Assembly: GCA_031269545.1 (NCBI GenBank)
Contig: JAISYZ010000195.1
Span: forward strand, 1 to 35,013
Length of the DNA stretch: 35,013 bases
Direction of reading: 5' to 3'
From: Prevotellaceae bacterium
GTDB taxonomy: Bacteria > Bacteroidota > Bacteroidia > Bacteroidales > UBA932
The notes below the pieces were generated by a model, which worked only from the letters and a program-made list of their open reading frames with translations, was not told the origin of the DNA and did no database searches. The position numbers and the translations under genes are program-made. Positions 32,774 to 35,013 of this stretch are shown here, piece after piece; position 1 is the stretch's first letter; every line of letters begins with the position of its first letter.

Positions 32774-32806
32774 TTTGAGATATGAAGTAATTTTGAAGTA
32801 TTTTTG
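32774..32806 (+). promoter_or_regulatory. tsaD promoter
   Basis: TTTG at 32774-32777 and TATTTTTG at 32799-32806 are separated by 21 bases, a full match to the Bacteroidota promoter consensus. The start of transcription would be near 32812, just before ATG 32823, giving a very short leader. Confidence 0.7.
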
Positions 32807-32822
32807 CATAATTTTTAAAACT

Positions 32823-33833
32823 ATGGCTATTATTCTTGGTATAGAATCATCGTGCGACGACACATCCGCAGCAATAATTAAAGATGGAATTTTACTGTCC
32901 AATATTATTGCAAATCAATCTGTTCATGAGTTTTACGGAGGTGTAATTCCTGAACTTGCATCACGCGCTCATCAGCAAAATATTATTCCTGTTGTGTCGG
33001 TGGCGATTAAGACGGCAAAAATTGAAAAAAATGAAATTTCGGCAATTGCATTCACGCGAGGTCCCGGACTTATGGGTTCGCTACTTGTTGGCGTTTCGTT
33101 TGCAAAAGGTTTTGCAAAAGCGCTTGATGTGCCGATGATTGAAGTAAATCATTTACAGGGACATATTCTCGCTCATTTTTTGGACGAAAAAGACAAAAAA
33201 AATCCTCATCCCGAATTTCCTTTTTTGTGTCTTCTTGTTTCGGGCGGACATACGCAATTGGTTGTTGTAAAAGATTTTCTGACTTTTGAAATAATAGGCA
33301 AAACTGTTGACGATGCAGCAGGCGAAGCATTTGATAAATGCGCAAAAGTTATGGGATTGCCGTATCCGGGAGGTCCCGTTATTGATAAACTTGCAAAAGA
33401 TGGAAACCCCAATGCTTTCGCCTTTGCGCATCCTGTTGTCGGCGGACTTGATTACAGTTTCAGCGGATTGAAAACATCGTTTTTATATTTTCTGCGCGAC
33501 AGAATTACCGAGAATCCTGATTTTATTGAAGAAAACACAGCCGATTTATGCGCATCACTGCAAAATGACATTATACATGTTTTATTAAAAAATCTTATGA
33601 AAGCGTCTGAACAGACAAAAATAAAAGAAATAGCAATATCGGGCGGCGTTTCTGCAAATTCGGCTTTGCGCAATGCCATTGCTGCCGAAGGAAAGCACAG
33701 AGGTTGGAACGTTTATCTTCCTCAACTGAAATTTACAACCGACAATGCTGCAATGATTGCAATAACAGGATATTTCAAATATTTGAACGGTCAAACCTGC
33801 GGATACGACGTTACGCCAACGACAAGAATGTAA
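32823..33833 (+). CDS. tsaD: tRNA threonylcarbamoyltransferase subunit TsaD
   Basis: Transfers the threonylcarbamoyl group to A37 of ANN-reading tRNAs, together with TsaB and TsaE. It is 336 aa, standard length. Family marks: ILGIESSCDDTSAA at the N-terminus, metal ligands His110 and His114 in NHLQGHILAH, LVSGGHTQLV, DDAAGEAFDKCAKVMGLPYPGG, ISGGVSANSALR and FTTDNAAMIA. I place the start at ATG 32823 (MAIILGIES); the longer frame from 32775 would begin inside the promoter and add 16 residues foreign to the family. Confidence 0.95.
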   Translation: MAIILGIESSCDDTSAAIIKDGILLSNIIANQSVHEFYGGVIPELASRAHQQNIIPVVSVAIKTAKIEKNEISAIAFTRGPGLMGSLLVGVSFAKGFAKALDVPMIEVNHLQGHILAHFLDEKDKKNPHPEFPFLCLLVSGGHTQLVVVKDFLTFEIIGKTVDDAAGEAFDKCAKVMGLPYPGGPVIDKLAKDGNPNAFAFAHPVVGGLDYSFSGLKTSFLYFLRDRITENPDFIEENTADLCASLQNDIIHVLLKNLMKASEQTKIKEIAISGGVSANSALRNAIAAEGKHRGWNVYLPQLKFTTDNAAMIAITGYFKYLNGQTCGYDVTPTTRM

Positions 33834-33840
33834 TAAAAGT

Positions 33841-33876
33841 CAAAATCCCGAAAGCAGAAAGCATTTCGGGATTTTG
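33841..33876 (+). terminator. tsaD terminator
   Basis: CAAAATCCCGAAA (33841-33853) pairs perfectly with TTTCGGGATTTTG (33864-33876) around a 10-base loop, giving a 13-bp stem 7 bases after the tsaD stop. The T run is inside the stem arm and the downstream tract is not T-rich, so it may be only moderately efficient. Confidence 0.7.
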
Positions 33877-33956
33877 GAGTTATGGAGAATTTGGGGGTTC
33901 TGTGTTAAATTGAATTTTCCTAAATAAATAAAATTATTTATAAAATTACTGTGTTT

Positions 33957-34763
33957 TTAATATGTATAAGTTTCTCCGTTGTATGTAACATTAATTGAAT
34001 TTGCAGTGAAAATAACATCTACAGGCAAAGCAAGTCCTCCGAACTCAGGCACTATAAGAGTCATTGAACCGCTTGTAAAAAAATAATTTTGTGAAACACT
34101 AAGATCGGATATAATATCCTGTGAAAATATTCCATACGTAACATGGTTTCCCGATGCGTTTCCGCTGATTTTACATTCGGTCATTGTGCCGTTTGAATAT
34201 TTACTTTCAAATGTATAATAAGCGTTCAAATACACTTCGTTATTTGTTTTGCCCCAGCCGAACTGGTTCGTTATCACATTGCGAGATGTTTCGGTTGCGT
34301 TTGTTGAATTATTTGTTACTTCAACTGTTCCAAAAAATTTAAGACTGTTACCTGCATTGTCATTTATTGTTATCTGGGAACAGTCAATAGTCTTTGTAAC
34401 TCCATCGTCAAGAAGCTGACCATTAAATGTAACTGTCATCGTACCTTTAAGAAAAATTTGCTCTTCTGCCAAATCAAATTTCCATTTCCATCCTGTTGTA
34501 TCACTTGAAACATCATCTGTTATAAATTCAAGCGCAGGATTATTTAATGTTGCTGCGTCTTTATTGGCAATTTTTGTTGATATAGCCTCCTCATAAGTAA
34601 AAATATTAAATAATCCGTTTCTTATTAAATCTGAAACGTTTACTGCAAGTATATATTGCGGAGTAAATTCTATCGGATCAACGTCCGAGTTACATGAAGT
34701 CATCATTCCCAATGTGGAAATGGCTAAAAATGCTGCTAAAATAGTTTTTTTAATACTTTTCAT
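33957..34763 (-). CDS. Lipoprotein of unknown function
   Basis: 268 aa with a lipoprotein signal peptide (TILAAFLAISTLGMMTSC, cysteine at residue 24, followed by NSDVDP). The mature part is beta-rich, with many Asn and Thr residues and alternating strands such as GTMTVTFNGQL and GSMTLIVPEFGG. No domain is recognised. An AT-rich stretch with 8-base repeats lies immediately upstream, and no promoter box of the usual kind is clear. It lies next to a T9SS substrate gene and may be part of a surface protein region extending beyond the window. Confidence 0.75.
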   Translation of the reverse strand: MKSIKKTILAAFLAISTLGMMTSCNSDVDPIEFTPQYILAVNVSDLIRNGLFNIFTYEEAISTKIANKDAATLNNPALEFITDDVSSDTTGWKWKFDLAEEQIFLKGTMTVTFNGQLLDDGVTKTIDCSQITINDNAGNSLKFFGTVEVTNNSTNATETSRNVITNQFGWGKTNNEVYLNAYYTFESKYSNGTMTECKISGNASGNHVTYGIFSQDIISDLSVSQNYFFTSGSMTLIVPEFGGLALPVDVIFTANSINVTYNGETYTY

Positions 34764-34800
34764 TTTTTATCTTTTTTTGATTAAACAATATTTTATTTTA

Positions 34801-34829
34801 TTATTTTATTATTTTATTATTTTATTTAT
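34801..34829. repeat. AT-only 8-bp short tandem repeat
   Basis: About three and a half copies of the unit ttattttatta, phased every 8 bases (ttattttatt-attttatt-attttatt), lie between the lipoprotein start and the T9SS gene end. Such a tract can vary in length by slippage and sits where a promoter of the lipoprotein gene would be. Confidence 0.6.
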
Positions 34830-34846
34830 AAATATTAATTACTATG

Positions 34847-35013
34847 TTAATGATTAACTATTATTGTCTGTTCCTTTATTTTTTCGTTGTTTGCAATCAT
34901 GTTGAGATAATAAACGCCGTTGGGCAGTTTTGATGTATCAATGCGTATCTGCTCTGCCGATGCCGAAAAATCCTTGCTGTAAACCAACTTTGTAGTGCTG
35001 TGGCTGTAAAGCA
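34847..35013 (-). CDS. C-terminal end of a T9SS-secreted protein (type A sorting domain), partial
   Basis: The frame enters from the right edge and ends at a TAA (complement of 34847-34849), giving 54 visible residues. The pattern is that of the type IX secretion C-terminal domain: an early VYSKDFS strand, then IRIDTSKLPNGVYYLNM, where LPNGVY(Y/F)L is the hallmark, then a final strand with EQTIIVNH. The cargo domain lies beyond the window. It shows that the organism encodes a T9SS, which narrows the taxonomy to T9SS-bearing Bacteroidota. Confidence 0.85.
   Translation of the reverse strand, partial: LYSHSTTKLVYSKDFSASAEQIRIDTSKLPNGVYYLNMIANNEKIKEQTIIVNH

Noticed and set aside
33923-33941. 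AT-only inverted repeat after the lipoprotein gene as its terminator
   Set aside because: An 8-bp stem of only A and T is too weak and too likely by chance in AT-rich DNA.

Overview
The window comes from an AT-rich genome of the phylum Bacteroidota. Three things point there: a type IX secretion C-terminal sorting domain at the right edge, promoters of the TTG-N19-22-TAnnTTTG type, and lineage-typical genes (DUF1343/NamZ, NupG-type nucleoside permease, divergent tamB/tsaD). The T9SS signal argues for an environmental or non-Bacteroides member, probably of Bacteroidales or a relative; genus cannot be read from the sequence.

Layout. 1-231: 21-bp tandem repeats, then a terminator shared with malate dehydrogenase (mdh, minus strand). 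1254-2110: a gene-poor gap with an ORF remnant and a 152-bp element whose inverted ends are themselves hairpins. 2111-4672: nucleoside permease and a NamZ-like lipoprotein, both minus. 4673-5159: a divergent promoter region and a long leader. 5160-24538: one unidirectional, tightly overlapping block of 21 genes, the centre of the window. 24674-25246: RNase D-like exonuclease (minus). 25518-28146: recJ and a UbiA-family prenyltransferase. 28188-32738: giant tamB (minus), divergent from tsaD (32823-33833). 33957-34763: unknown lipoprotein (minus). 34847-35013: tail of a T9SS-secreted protein.

The central block looks like an aryl-polyene-type pigment/lipid biosynthesis and export operon. An ammonia lyase of the bacterial tyrosine ammonia-lyase type would make an aryl acrylate starter such as 4-coumarate. 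Two acyl carrier proteins, three ketosynthases with active-site cysteine, two ketosynthase-like proteins without it, one ketoreductase, two hot-dog dehydratases and a thioesterase would extend it to a conjugated polyene. An O-methyltransferase, a GT2 glycosyltransferase, an LpxL-type acyltransferase and a FAD-dependent desaturase-like enzyme would tailor it or attach it to a lipid. A LolA-like carrier, a four-helix EamA/SMR-like protein, an MMPL exporter fused to a PlsC-type acyltransferase, an outer-membrane barrel and a lipoprotein suggest delivery to the outer membrane. No acyl-CoA/ACP ligase to load the starter is visible, nor a FabH-like DarB or DarA gene that would indicate a dialkylresorcinol/flexirubin pathway.

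The most unusual points are the ligase-free gene set, the exporter-acyltransferase fusion with a truncated Rossmann-like tail, the stand-alone half ketosynthase, the Glu-to-Gln change in one dehydratase, the barrel/lipoprotein pair inside the polyketide genes, and an unannotated 59-codon frame at the operon end that runs into the opposing exonuclease gene.
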